Assembly: GCA_964551315.1 (NCBI GenBank)
Contig: CAZKCM010000019.1
Location: 1-64,000, forward strand
Origin: Virgifigura sp964551315
GTDB taxonomy: Bacteria; Pseudomonadota; Alphaproteobacteria; Dongiales; Dongiaceae
Reading direction: 5' to 3'
DNA length: 64,000 nucleotides
The notes under the pieces are model-generated. The model saw only the letters and a program-made list of their open reading frames with translations, did not search any database and was not told the origin of the DNA. The translations under genes were made by a program, and so were the position numbers. Shown here piece after piece: positions 1 to 9,170 of this stretch (the stretch's first letter is position 1; each line of letters begins with the position of its first letter).

Positions 1-107
1 CGGTGGCCGGCCTGCTGATCACCACCGAGGCGATGATCGCCGAGAGGCCGGAGAAAAAGCCCACCCCGGCGGCGCCGGGCGCCGGCATGGGCGACATGGA
101 CTTCTGA
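1..107 (+). CDS. groL: GroEL chaperonin, C-terminal end only
   Basis: Only the last 34 codons lie in the window; the reading frame begins at base 3 and ends in TGA at 105-107. The peptide contains the conserved segment LLITTEAMIAE followed by a linker and a Gly-Met-rich tail ending GMGDMDF, which is characteristic of the C-terminus of the 60 kDa chaperonin GroEL. GroEL forms the cytoplasmic double ring that folds proteins together with GroES. The 5' part, and presumably groES, lie upstream of the window. A hairpin terminator follows 29 bases after the stop. Confidence 0.9.
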   Translation, partial: VAGLLITTEAMIAERPEKKPTPAAPGAGMGDMDF

Positions 108-135
108 TCTCGTCGAAGGACGAGAGCCGAACTGG

Positions 136-168
136 CGGGGCCGCCCCTCGGGTGGCCCCGTTTCTTTT
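136..168 (+). terminator. Rho-independent terminator after groEL
   Basis: A perfect 7-bp stem, CGGGGCC at 136-142 paired with GGCCCCG at 154-160, has an 11-base loop and is followed by TTTCTTTT. This is a standard intrinsic terminator closing the groEL transcript. Confidence 0.8.
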
Positions 169-203
169 CGGGCGGCGTTGTCCGCCTGAGTTGCAGCGGC
201 CGA

Positions 204-618
204 CTAACGATGCGGGGCAAAGCCGTCGGGATGTGCTTTGTGCCAGTGCCACGCCGTCCCGATGATAGTCGCCAGGTCGGCGAACCGAGGGCTTCCAGCC
301 GAGCTCCGTCCGGATGCGGTCGGACGCCGCGACCAGGACCGCGGGGTCTCCGGGACGGCGCGGCCCGATGCGCACGGGGGATGTCGATGCCCGTCACGCG
401 GCGCGCCGTCTCGATGACCTCGCGCACAGAATGGCCCTGGCCGTTGCCGAGATTGTACCGGCAGCTCTGCGTCCGCGGGAGATCGAGGGGGCGGATTCGC
501 CGTGGTCCTGCTGCCAGGTCGTCGAAGACGACGACCTCGTGGCCGCGGTCGAGGAGGCCCAGGACGACGTGGCTGCCGACATACCCGGTGCAGCGGTGAC
601 GAGAATCCGTTCGTACAT
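204..618 (-). pseudogene. galE: galE (UDP-glucose 4-epimerase) remnant
   Basis: Read in three frames, the minus strand gives disconnected pieces of one epimerase. The first is the start MYERILVT followed, one frame over, by YVGSHVVLGLLDRGHEVVVF, which is the Rossmann N-terminus. It is joined after FDDLAAG to YNLGNGQGHSVREV, the C-terminal substrate region. Then come RPGDPAVLVAASD and LGWKP, and in a third frame FADLATIIGTAWHWHKAHP before a stop at 204-206. The frame changes fall near 590, 370 and 285. About 138 codons remain of a usual 330, so roughly 190 residues of the middle, including the YxxxK catalytic region, are missing. Three frame changes plus a large internal deletion make sequencing error an unlikely full explanation. 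Confidence 0.85.
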
Positions 619-705
619 CCGCCATCCAGTCGCAGCCTTCGGGCAATGGTAGCCTACGCGTCGCCGCGGGGAACGCGATCCATCGCCGCGGCTACCGACC
701 CTTCG

Positions 706-730
706 GGAACCGATGCCGGCGTCCCCTGTT
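706..730 (+). promoter_or_regulatory. EcfG-type promoter (candidate) for the DUF533 gene
   Basis: GGAAC at 706-710, a 16-base spacer, then TGTT at 727-730. This fits the known EcfG pattern GGAAC-N16/17-cGTT except for the first base of the -10. The expected transcript start, near 738, excludes the in-frame start at 732 and agrees with translation from 792. Confidence 0.5.
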
Positions 731-791
731 CTTGAAGAACCTCTCCGCGGACGGTCCGTACGTCCTCGGGAGCGGAACGGAGGAGCGAGAC

Positions 792-1397
792 ATGGCGAAT
801 CTCCAGCGAATCTTGGGTACGTTGATGAGCACCGGCATGGGCGGGCGCAGCCGGCGTGGTCCCAGCTTCGGAAAGGCAGCGATGGGCGGCGGGATGCTCG
901 GCAGTTTGTCAGGCGGCAGCATGCTCAAGGGCGCCGGGCTGGCAATGCTGGGAAAGCTCGCCTATGACGCCTACCAGCAATATCAGTCCCAGGGTGCGGC
1001 CGAAGCCCAGGGTCGAGAGGCGACGGCGTTCGAGGGTGCCGATGCCGGCGTGGAGGACCGCAAGGCGCTCCTGCTTATCCGCGCGATGATCGCCGCCGCC
1101 AACGCGGACGGCCAGATCGATGCGGCTGAGCGCCGGCAGATCGCGAACAAGCTTCAGGAGGCCGGCACCGATGCGGAGGACCGCGCCTTCGTCGAGCGCG
1201 AGATGGAATCGCCGGTGGCGCTGGACGAGCTGCTGCGGCAGGTCGAGGGCGAGGAGGGCGCCGAGCAGTTCTATCTTGCCTCGGAACTCGCGATCGACGC
1301 GGATACGGACGCCGAACGGTCCTATCTCCGATACATCGCGGCTCGGCTTCGCATTCCGGAGGATCGGGTCCAGGAGCTCAACCGTCTGGCCGTATGA
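792..1397 (+). CDS. DUF533 / TerB-like protein
   Basis: This 201-residue protein belongs to the DUF533 (YebE-like, tellurite-resistance TerB-like) family. The N-terminal half is Gly/Met-rich, with a hydrophobic stretch near residues 45-65 (GAGLAMLGKLAYDAY). The C-terminal half, from about residue 95, is an all-helical TerB-like domain with the family signature LLIRAMIAAANADGQID, an acidic helix that resembles a metal-binding site. The ATG at 792 is chosen because GGAGGAG precedes it by a normal distance; an in-frame start at 732 has no such site. No biochemical function is established for the family. The upstream EcfG-type promoter suggests stress induction. Confidence 0.8.
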   Translation: MANLQRILGTLMSTGMGGRSRRGPSFGKAAMGGGMLGSLSGGSMLKGAGLAMLGKLAYDAYQQYQSQGAAEAQGREATAFEGADAGVEDRKALLLIRAMIAAANADGQIDAAERRQIANKLQEAGTDAEDRAFVEREMESPVALDELLRQVEGEEGAEQFYLASELAIDADTDAERSYLRYIAARLRIPEDRVQELNRLAV

Positions 1398-1442
1398 CGC
1401 GGCCGGGGCCGTGGGACGGTTCTCGGCCGTCGGGTCGAACGC

Positions 1443-2132
1443 TCACGTCCGGGAGCCATAGGCGCCGTCGACGGGTGCGGACAGTTCCCGGTCCGCGGCG
1501 ACGATTTCGGACGTGACCGCGGCGAAGGCCGTGCGTTCGCCAAGTCTTGCATACCAGTCGGCGAGGGCAGGGTGATCGTCGAGCGAGGCCCCGCCCAAAC
1601 GAAGGGCGTAGAGCACGGCCATGAACACGGAAATGTCCGCCACGGAGAACGCGCCGCAAAGGTAGGTCTTACCTACAAGTTGCCGATCGAGATCCGCGTG
1701 CTGGCTTGCAATGATCTTCTCGGCCTGTTTCGCTTTGGCTTCGTTCGCAGCCCAACGTTCCGGATCGGACGGCCTGGGCTCGGTTCGGAACATCAGGGCG
1801 CGCAACGGGACCAGCATGACCTCGTCGGCGAAGAGGTCGAAGAGGCGGCAGCGCGCCCGTTCTTCCGGTGATTTGGGGTAAAGCGGCGGATCCGGGTAGG
1901 CGTCCTCCAGATATTCCAGGATGACCGTCGAGTCGTAGAGCGCCAGGCCGCGGTCGAAGAGAACGGGAACTTCGCCCTTCGGATTCGCCGCCAGCACGTC
2001 GGGGTGCTTCGGGCTGTAGCCCTCGTCTTGGCTGAACGGCACCATAACGCGTTCGAAGGCGAGGTTCTTTTCCCGGAGGGCGATCTCCACCTTGCGAGAA
2101 AAGAGGCTGAGTGGCCCGGAATAGAGCTTCAT
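1443..2132 (-). CDS. Glutathione S-transferase family protein
   Basis: The product is 229 residues. An N-terminal thioredoxin-like domain covers about residues 1-80 (MKLYSGPLSLFSRKVEIAL, then NPKGEVPVL with the cis-proline, then DSTVILEYLEDAYP for the glutathione gamma-glutamyl contact). An all-helical GST C-terminal domain follows (FSVADISVF, ALADWYARL). Such enzymes conjugate or reduce electrophiles with glutathione in the cytoplasm; the substrate cannot be read from the sequence. The start at 2132 is chosen because MKLYSGP is the family N-terminus; the frame extends 17 codons further but that stretch has no homology. It is convergent with the DUF533 gene across 45 bases. Confidence 0.88.
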   Translation of the reverse strand: MKLYSGPLSLFSRKVEIALREKNLAFERVMVPFSQDEGYSPKHPDVLAANPKGEVPVLFDRGLALYDSTVILEYLEDAYPDPPLYPKSPEERARCRLFDLFADEVMLVPLRALMFRTEPRPSDPERWAANEAKAKQAEKIIASQHADLDRQLVGKTYLCGAFSVADISVFMAVLYALRLGGASLDDHPALADWYARLGERTAFAAVTSEIVAADRELSAPVDGAYGSRT

Positions 2133-2366
2133 CGATGGACCTCGACCGTCATGTCCGCCATGCCCCGTGCCGTCGGGCCTCATCCGCGGACCCGCCCTTC
2201 ATCTTAGGATGCGGATTTCCCACCCGCGATCAATGGCCTCTTCGTTCGGGTTCGCAAAGACTCTTGTTCACGGGGCTCCGGTATGCCGTGATTCGCGATC
2301 CAGAGCCGCCAAGGGGAGCGCCAGCTCGGCCGCCGGCCGGTCCCCCGATTGCCCGGAGGCCAGCCG

Positions 2367-3965
2367 ATGGACCGCACCTACAACAGCCCGCTCACCCCCC
2401 TGACCCTCCTTGCCCGCACCGCGGCCGTCTTCCCGGACAAGACGGCCGTTGTTCACGGCGACCGGCGTTTCACCTATCGCGAGTTGGAGGAGCGTGTCCA
2501 TCGCCTGGCGAGCGCGCTGCGCGCCTCAGGCCTCAAGCCGGGTGAAACGGTGAGCGTGCTCTCGCCGAACACGCCGATCATGCTCGAAGCGCACTTCGCC
2601 GTTCCCCTCGCCGGCGGCGTCCTGGGCGCCATCAACTTCCGTCTGTCGCCGCAGGAGATCGCCTATATCCTCGATCACTCGGAAAGCCGGTTCCTCCTCG
2701 TCGACCGCGAACTCACCGGCCTGGTTGTGCCCATCCTCGACGGCCTCGCGACGGTGCGGGAGGTCGTGGTGATCGAGGACGGCGTGCCCGGGCCGGAGAT
2801 CGCCGCCACCCCTTACGACGACTTCCTCGCCCGTGCGACCGACGCCCGCGTCGAAGCGGCCCTCGAGGACGATCAGACCACCTACAGCCTCAACTACACC
2901 AGCGGCACCACCGGCAAGCCGAAGGGCGTGATGTACACGCATCGCGGAGCGCACATCCACGCGCTGGGCGAGGTCATGGAGATGGGGCTCAACCCCTACA
3001 GCGTCTATCTCTGGACGTTGCCGATGTTCCATTGCAACGGCTGGGGTTTCCCCTGGGCGGTCACGGCGGCAGGCGGGACGCATGTCTGCCTGCGCAAGGT
3101 GGACCCGCCGCTCGTCTTCGACCTCATCGGGCGCGAGAAGGTGACGCATCTCTGCGGCGCGCCCACCGTGCTGACCATGCTGGCCACGCACGAGGCGACG
3201 CGCGACCGACGGTTCCCCCACCCGCTGCGCATCGTCACCGCCGCGGCCCCGCCCGCGCCGCGGGTCATCGAGGCGATGGAGGAGAAAGGGGCGACGATTG
3301 TCCATGTCTACGGCCTGACCGAGACCTACGGGCCGCATACCGTCTGCGCCTGGAACCCGGCCTGGGACGGGTTGGGCTTCGCCGAGCGCGCCCGGCTCAA
3401 GGCCCGGCAAGGCGTTCCCTACGCCGTCTTTGGCGAGGTCCGCGTCGTCGACGACGGCATGGCCGACGTGCCGCGCGACGGCCGGACCCTCGGGCAGGTC
3501 GTCATGCGCGGCAACAACATCATGAAGGGCTATTTCAAGGATCCGGAGGCGACGGCCGCGGCGTTCCGCGGCGGCTGGTTCCACAGCGGCGATCTCGGCG
3601 TCATGCATCCGGACGGCTACATCGAGCTCAAGGATCGCAAGAAGGACATCATCATCTCGGGCGGCGAGAACATCTCAAGCATCGAGGTGGAGAACACCCT
3701 CTACCGGCATCCGGCCGTGATGGAGGTGGCGGTGGTCGCGGCGCCGGACCAGAAATGGGGCGAGGTTCCGGTCGCCTTCGTGGACGTTAAGCCCGGTGCG
3801 GCGGTTGGCGAAGCCGAACTGATCGCGTTCTGCCGCGAGCGCATCGCCGGCTTCAAATGCCCCAAACGGATTGTCTTCGGCCCGCTGCCGAAGACCGCGA
3901 CCGGAAAAATCAAGAAGTTCGAGCTGCGGGCCGCGGCGGGAGCGAGCGCAGCCGCCGACGTCTAG
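2367..3965 (+). CDS. AMP-forming acyl-CoA synthetase
   Basis: This 532-residue ANL-superfamily ligase activates a carboxylic acid to acyl-AMP and then to acyl-CoA. The phosphate-binding motif YTSGTTGKPKGV lies near residue 180, the adenine-binding YGLTETYGP near 317, the GWFHSGDLG aspartate near 412, and the hinge KDRKKDIIISGGENIS near 428. PKTATGKIKK near the C-terminus carries the catalytic lysine. Overall resemblance is to medium- or long-chain fatty acyl-CoA synthetases, but the substrate is not determinable. ATG 2367 is chosen because GGAGG ends seven bases upstream; a TTG six codons earlier is less likely. It is monocistronic in appearance. Confidence 0.88.
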   Translation: MDRTYNSPLTPLTLLARTAAVFPDKTAVVHGDRRFTYRELEERVHRLASALRASGLKPGETVSVLSPNTPIMLEAHFAVPLAGGVLGAINFRLSPQEIAYILDHSESRFLLVDRELTGLVVPILDGLATVREVVVIEDGVPGPEIAATPYDDFLARATDARVEAALEDDQTTYSLNYTSGTTGKPKGVMYTHRGAHIHALGEVMEMGLNPYSVYLWTLPMFHCNGWGFPWAVTAAGGTHVCLRKVDPPLVFDLIGREKVTHLCGAPTVLTMLATHEATRDRRFPHPLRIVTAAAPPAPRVIEAMEEKGATIVHVYGLTETYGPHTVCAWNPAWDGLGFAERARLKARQGVPYAVFGEVRVVDDGMADVPRDGRTLGQVVMRGNNIMKGYFKDPEATAAAFRGGWFHSGDLGVMHPDGYIELKDRKKDIIISGGENISSIEVENTLYRHPAVMEVAVVAAPDQKWGEVPVAFVDVKPGAAVGEAELIAFCRERIAGFKCPKRIVFGPLPKTATGKIKKFELRAAAGASAAADV

Positions 3966-4071
3966 CACCCCCCCCCGGGCGCGGCGCCGGGATCCCCAGG
4001 CGCGCCGTTGCCGCGCTTCGCGCCAGGCACTATGTTGCCGCGCCAAAGCCTTTACGATAGCCGATCTGCCG

Positions 4072-4977
4072 ATGACGAACGACCGGGGGCTGATGGTCCC
4101 TTCGCTTGCTGTTGCGTTCTCTGCGGTGCTGTGGGGGGTGTGGTGGATGCCGCTGCGCGCCCTGGAAGCGAGCGGCCTGACCGGCGACTGGGCCAGCGCG
4201 CTGCTCTTCGGCGGTGCGACGCTGCTTCTGCTGCCCGTCGCTCTTCGGCGCCGCGACGGCTTCGGTCGGGCGGGCGGGGCACTCCTCTTCCCCGGGCTGT
4301 TGAGCGGCGCCGCGTTCAGCCTGTGGAATCATGCGCTAATCACCGGTGACGTCGTTCGCGTCTCGCTCCTGTTCTACCTGATGCCGATCTGGGCGACGGC
4401 GCTGGCCCGTCTCCTCCTCCAGGAACGGCTGCGGTCCTTGCGCGTGCTGTCGATCGCCCTCGGCCTTGTCGGCGCGGCCGTCGTACTGGGCTTCGAGGGC
4501 GGCGTGCCGCTGCCGCGCTCCGAGGGCGAGTGGGCCGGGCTGGCGTCCGGGGTCATGTTCGCTCTTGTCGCGACCCTGATCCGCAAGCGCGGCAATCTCG
4601 GCGGCTTCGAAAGGACCTTCCTGACCTTCGCCTTCGCCGCGGCGGTTTCGCTTCTGTTCGCCGTTCTGCGCGGAGCGGGCGGGGCGCCCGTGGACGCGAC
4701 GGGGCCGTCCACGATGCCGCTGCTTCTCGGATGCGTGCTTTGGATCCTGCCGACCACATGGCTCCTTCTGTGGGGGGCGGGGCGTCTCGATCCGGGCTGG
4801 TTCTCTATCCTCCTCCTTCTCGAGATCGTCACCGCGGCGGTAAGCGCCGCCCTCCTGACGAGTGAGCCCTTCGGCTGGCGAGAGCTGGCCGGCTGCGTCC
4901 TCGTTCTCGGTGCGGGGTTTGTCGAGGCCTTGGACCAGATGCGCGCGGCCTCGGCAAGGGGCTTGGCCTCCTCCTGA
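4072..4977 (+). CDS. EamA/DMT-family transporter
   Basis: The 301-residue protein is almost entirely hydrophobic, with about ten predicted membrane helices arranged as two repeated EamA units (residues 10-140 and 155-290). This is the layout of drug/metabolite transporters that export amino acids, metabolites or nucleotides across the inner membrane. The opening VAFSAVLWGVWWMPLRAL and the first-repeat end LLLQERLRSLRVLSIALG are typical of the family. The substrate is unknown. The start at 4072 gives a short polar N-terminus before helix 1; MVPSL seven codons later is an alternative because no strong ribosome binding site is present at either. The nearest neighbour on the same strand is 106 bases upstream. 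Confidence 0.8.
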   Translation: MTNDRGLMVPSLAVAFSAVLWGVWWMPLRALEASGLTGDWASALLFGGATLLLLPVALRRRDGFGRAGGALLFPGLLSGAAFSLWNHALITGDVVRVSLLFYLMPIWATALARLLLQERLRSLRVLSIALGLVGAAVVLGFEGGVPLPRSEGEWAGLASGVMFALVATLIRKRGNLGGFERTFLTFAFAAAVSLLFAVLRGAGGAPVDATGPSTMPLLLGCVLWILPTTWLLLWGAGRLDPGWFSILLLLEIVTAAVSAALLTSEPFGWRELAGCVLVLGAGFVEALDQMRAASARGLASS

Positions 4978-5082
4978 ATTGGGCGGCGCGTATCGTCATG
5001 CCGCCCGAGGCGCCGCGCCCAGGGAACCGATTCTCCTCCCGATGTCTTGAGAATGTATAGTCACCCGAGAGGAGGTCGCATC

Positions 5083-5508
5083 ATGGCGGTTCGATCGGCG
5101 GAAGCGGAGTGGAAGGGCAATCTCGCCGAGGGCGCGGGGCGGATGAAGCTTGGCAGCGGCGCTTTCGACGGCGCGTACTCCTTCCCCTCGCGTTTCCAGG
5201 AGGCACCTGGGACGAACCCGGAAGAACTGATCGGCGCGGCGCATGCCGGCTGTTTCTCGATGGCGCTCGCGGCCGGGCTGGCGAAGGCGGGGCATGCGCC
5301 GACGCGCGTCCATACCGTCGCGCGCGTGCATCTCGACAAGGCAGGCGAGGGCTTCGCGATCACGCGCATCGACCTCGAAACCGAGGCCGAGGTTCCGGGC
5401 ATCGACGACGCGACGTTCCAGCGGGAGGCGGAAGCCGCGAAGCGGAACTGCCCGGTCTCCAAGGCCCTTGCCGGTACGGAGATCGGCCTCAAGGCGGTAT
5501 TGCTGTAA
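5083..5508 (+). CDS. osmC: OsmC peroxiredoxin
   Basis: This 141-residue protein matches the OsmC subfamily end to end: EWKGNLAEGAG near the start, the central GTNPEELIGAAHAGCFSMAL carrying the peroxidatic cysteine, and RNCPVSKAL carrying the resolving cysteine. OsmC enzymes reduce organic hydroperoxides in the cytoplasm as obligate dimers. ATG 5083 is chosen because GAGAGGAGG precedes it at normal spacing; 12 further in-frame codons upstream have no homology. A GGAAC at 5023-5027 is followed by GTC, not GTT, so an EcfG promoter is not claimed here. Confidence 0.9.
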   Translation: MAVRSAEAEWKGNLAEGAGRMKLGSGAFDGAYSFPSRFQEAPGTNPEELIGAAHAGCFSMALAAGLAKAGHAPTRVHTVARVHLDKAGEGFAITRIDLETEAEVPGIDDATFQREAEAAKRNCPVSKALAGTEIGLKAVLL

Positions 5509-6163
5509 GACCGTCCGGCGTTTAGTCTCCTCGCCGGGGAGGATGTTGCCCCCTTGCCGCAGGAAGGGAGCGGGAGCCATGTCGCGACCGGCGATCATCG
5601 CCGTGGCCATCACGGGGAGCCAGCCGACCAAGGAGCACAACCCCGCAGTTCCGATCACGACGGCCGAACAGATCGAGAGCACGCAGGAAGCGTTCGAGGC
5701 TGGCGCGTCCCTGGTCCACATCCACGTGCGCGACGAGATGGGGCGGCCGTCCTCCGACCCCGAGCGCTACGCCGCGGTTCAGGACGGCATCCGCAAGCAC
5801 TGTCCCGGCATGATCGTGCAGTTCTCGACGGGAGGTCGCGGGCGTAGCGCGGCCGAGCGCGGACTGTGCCTCGTCCACCGTCCGGACATGGCCTCGCTCG
5901 CCACCGGCTCGGTCAATTTCGCGACGATCGTCTATGAAAATCCGCCGGAGCTGATCGACGACCTCGCCCTGAAGATGCGCGAGCTCGACATCAAGCCGGA
6001 GGTCGAGATCTTCGATCTGGCGATGCTTTACAACGCGCGGGCTCTCGTCGATCGCGGGCTGCTCCGCGCGCCCGTCCACGTCCAGTTCGTCATGGGCATT
6101 CCCAATGCCCTGCCGGCGCGTGAGCGGGCACTCGATTTCCTGATCGAGGAACTGGGCGATCTA

Positions 6164-7414
<1,251 letters not shown>

Positions 7415-7547
7415 GGCGAATAAGCCCTTTTTGGCGCCAGCAAAGGACCGGGACGGTCTACCGGCAATACTGCCAACGAAACCGGCCGGAGCCGGAGTTA
7501 TCTTTTGGGACGGGTTCAGACCCGGTTTCAAGATCTTCGAATCGGTT

Positions 7548-7572
7548 AACACCGATTGATCAAAGACGTTCC
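7548..7572 (-). promoter_or_regulatory. EcfG-type promoter (candidate) for the UXS gene
   Basis: On the minus strand GGAAC (7572-7568) is followed by a 16-base spacer and TGTT (7551-7548). It lies in the divergent space between the UXS gene and the gdx riboswitch and points at the UXS gene, leaving a leader of about 130 bases. Confidence 0.42.
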
Positions 7573-7661
7573 CGAATACCACCTTCGCCGCCGCCGCGCG
7601 GACCGGGGCAGCCAACCGGCTTGATTTGACCGCCCGGTTTCTCTATTTCCCCGTCACAAGC

Positions 7662-7716
7662 GCTCGTGAGGACGACCTCGCAATTTCCGCGCATTTGAAA
7701 CGGGGACGACCCCTTC
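7662..7716 (+). promoter_or_regulatory. Guanidine-II riboswitch (mini-ykkC)
   Basis: Two small hairpins carry identical ACGA loops: GAGG-ACGA-CCTC at 7668-7679 and GGGG-ACGA-CCCC at 7702-7713, separated by 22 bases. Tandem stems with ACGR tetraloops joined by a short linker define the mini-ykkC RNA, a guanidinium sensor in which each loop forms part of a binding pocket. It ends about 21 bases before the start of a Gdx-type SMR exporter, its most common partner. The proximity to the ribosome binding site suggests control of translation, with ligand binding favouring expression. Confidence 0.92.
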
Positions 7717-7734
7717 GCTAGACGGAGATGGGAA

Positions 7735-8055
7735 ATGGCTTGGTTCGTCCTGATCATGGCCGGACTGTTCGAGGTCGGCTGGGCCGTCGGGCTGAAATAT
7801 ACGGACGGGTTCACCCGTCTCGGTCCGACTCTCGTCACCCTCGCCGCTATGGCCCTCAGCGTTGCGCTGCTTGGGCTGGCGCTGAAGAGCCTGCCTCTCG
7901 GGACCGCCTACGCGATCTGGACCGGCATCGGGACCGTCGGCACCGCCATCCTCGGCATGCTGCTGTTCCATGAACCGGCCGAGGCCGCGCGTCTCGTCTG
8001 CATCGGGCTGATCGTCGCGGGGATTATCGGGCTGAAGCTCATCACGCCCGGTTGA
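7735..8055 (+). CDS. gdx: Guanidinium exporter, SMR family (Gdx/SugE)
   Basis: This 106-residue small multidrug resistance protein has four membrane helices. Glu13 in FEVGWAVGLKYT is the essential proton and substrate-coupling carboxylate of the family. The signature GLKYTDGFTRL, the LPLGTAYAIWTGIGTVGTAI segment and LFHEP follow the Gdx subtype, which exports guanidinium in exchange for protons, rather than the EmrE multidrug subtype. A guanidine-II riboswitch directly upstream supports this assignment independently. The protein acts as an antiparallel dimer in the inner membrane. The ATG at 7735 has a purine-rich GGAGATGGG site upstream. Confidence 0.93.
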   Translation: MAWFVLIMAGLFEVGWAVGLKYTDGFTRLGPTLVTLAAMALSVALLGLALKSLPLGTAYAIWTGIGTVGTAILGMLLFHEPAEAARLVCIGLIVAGIIGLKLITPG

Positions 8056-8074
8056 CGCGGGCCGGCGAACGCCT

Positions 8075-8413
8075 TCAAAGGATTTTTCCCTCGAACGGAT
8101 GGCGGCCCTGACGATCCTCGATCTCGATCACCCAAAGGTCGGGGTCGCGCTGAATCGCGCGGGCGATGTAGCTGTCCGCTTCCGCTTCCGGCACGAGTTC
8201 GCCCTTCAGCGCGGGCAACCAGCCGAACCGACCGTCCAGGTCTCGTGTCTGAGTCAGCACGCGGCATCCCTGATCGAGCTGATTGAGCTTGAGAAGGACG
8301 GATCCGCCCGTGACGTCTCCCTTTCGCACCACGGTTGCCGGTATGCCGTCGGCGATGCAGCGGCGAATATGCGCCCGGACCCACAGGTCGGTCGGCAGAC
8401 GGTCGTCAGCCAT
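8075..8413 (-). CDS. DUF1491 family protein
   Basis: The product is a 112-residue cytoplasmic protein matching the alphaproteobacterial DUF1491 family over its whole length: LPTDLWVRAHIRRC at the start, VVRKGDVTGGSVLLKLNQ, and the C-terminal IARAIQRDPDLWVIEIEDRQGRHPFEG. The function is unknown. No membrane segment or signal peptide is seen. It is convergent with gdx (19 bases between stops) and lies 81 bases downstream of the DUF2934 gene on the same strand. Confidence 0.85.
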   Translation of the reverse strand: MADDRLPTDLWVRAHIRRCIADGIPATVVRKGDVTGGSVLLKLNQLDQGCRVLTQTRDLDGRFGWLPALKGELVPEAEADSYIARAIQRDPDLWVIEIEDRQGRHPFEGKIL

Positions 8414-8494
8414 TCCGGCACGATGAATGAGACTCGGTCGCGCGTCGGCCCGGCGGGCGGCCGCGGGCCTGGCGACCGGTGCAGTGCCTGGCGC

Positions 8495-8881
8495 TCAAGC
8501 CTTCGACTTCGGCGCGGTCGCCTTCGATCGCCTGGTGCGCGGCGCCTTGGTTTGCGCCCCGGCTTCGGACAGGGTCTGCTTGCTCCTGACGGTGCGTTTC
8601 GCTTCCTTCGCGGCGGCGCTTGCGGCCGTCGCGGGCAGGTCGCCGCCGCCCGGCGGCGTGGCTTCGGGCGCCTGCGCGGCCGTAGGCGAGGTCGGGTGCA
8701 TCCTCGGAGCTGAGGTCGGTCTCTCGACCGATCGTTCGAGAGCGTCCTGCTCGGCCTGAGACTTGACCTCTTGCTCCGCGCGGTGCCAATGCTCCAGATG
8801 TTTCCCGTCGGGGCGGCCCTCGCGCTCCCAGATCTGGTACGCGCGCTCTCTGATCCTCGCTTCGAGATTCGTGCCGACCAT
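8495..8881 (-). CDS. DUF2934 domain protein with basic low-complexity tail
   Basis: The product has 128 residues. Residues 5-40 form the DUF2934 motif (EARIRERAYQIWEREGRPDG, then HLEHWHRAEQE), a short helical domain common in Alphaproteobacteria and of unknown function. The remaining 85 residues are Ala/Pro/Lys/Arg-rich and probably disordered. The start at 8881 puts the domain at the N-terminus as in family members; the frame runs further upstream but that part has no homology and antisense-like composition. Confidence 0.75.
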   Translation of the reverse strand: MVGTNLEARIRERAYQIWEREGRPDGKHLEHWHRAEQEVKSQAEQDALERSVERPTSAPRMHPTSPTAAQAPEATPPGGGDLPATAASAAAKEAKRTVRSKQTLSEAGAQTKAPRTRRSKATAPKSKA

Positions 8882-9170
8882 TTGCGCTGTTCCCGTGAGA
8901 TAATTTCGGTTCCAATGATGTGTAGCCCGCTTGCGCGAGTCAACCGGAGGGAGCCGTCGGCCGGCGCTCGATGCCGGGTCCGAGCCTGGAACCAAGCCAC
9001 CATAGCCGCGTTTGTCGGAACGGGGGGCGCCGGGTGTTCTTGCTCTCCGGTCTTGCTGCCAATGACGGATGCGTCGTCCGCGCGAGGGGGCCTGGATCCG
9101 CGCGCGTCGGTCGGCGCCGGCTCCGGCTCCGCCGATCGTTCCGCCGCGCCGCATGGGAGAGGGTGAGAAC

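Noticed and set aside
5023..5045. GGAAC upstream of osmC as EcfG promoter
   Set aside because: The base triplet at the right distance is GTC rather than GTT, so the -10 is not matched.
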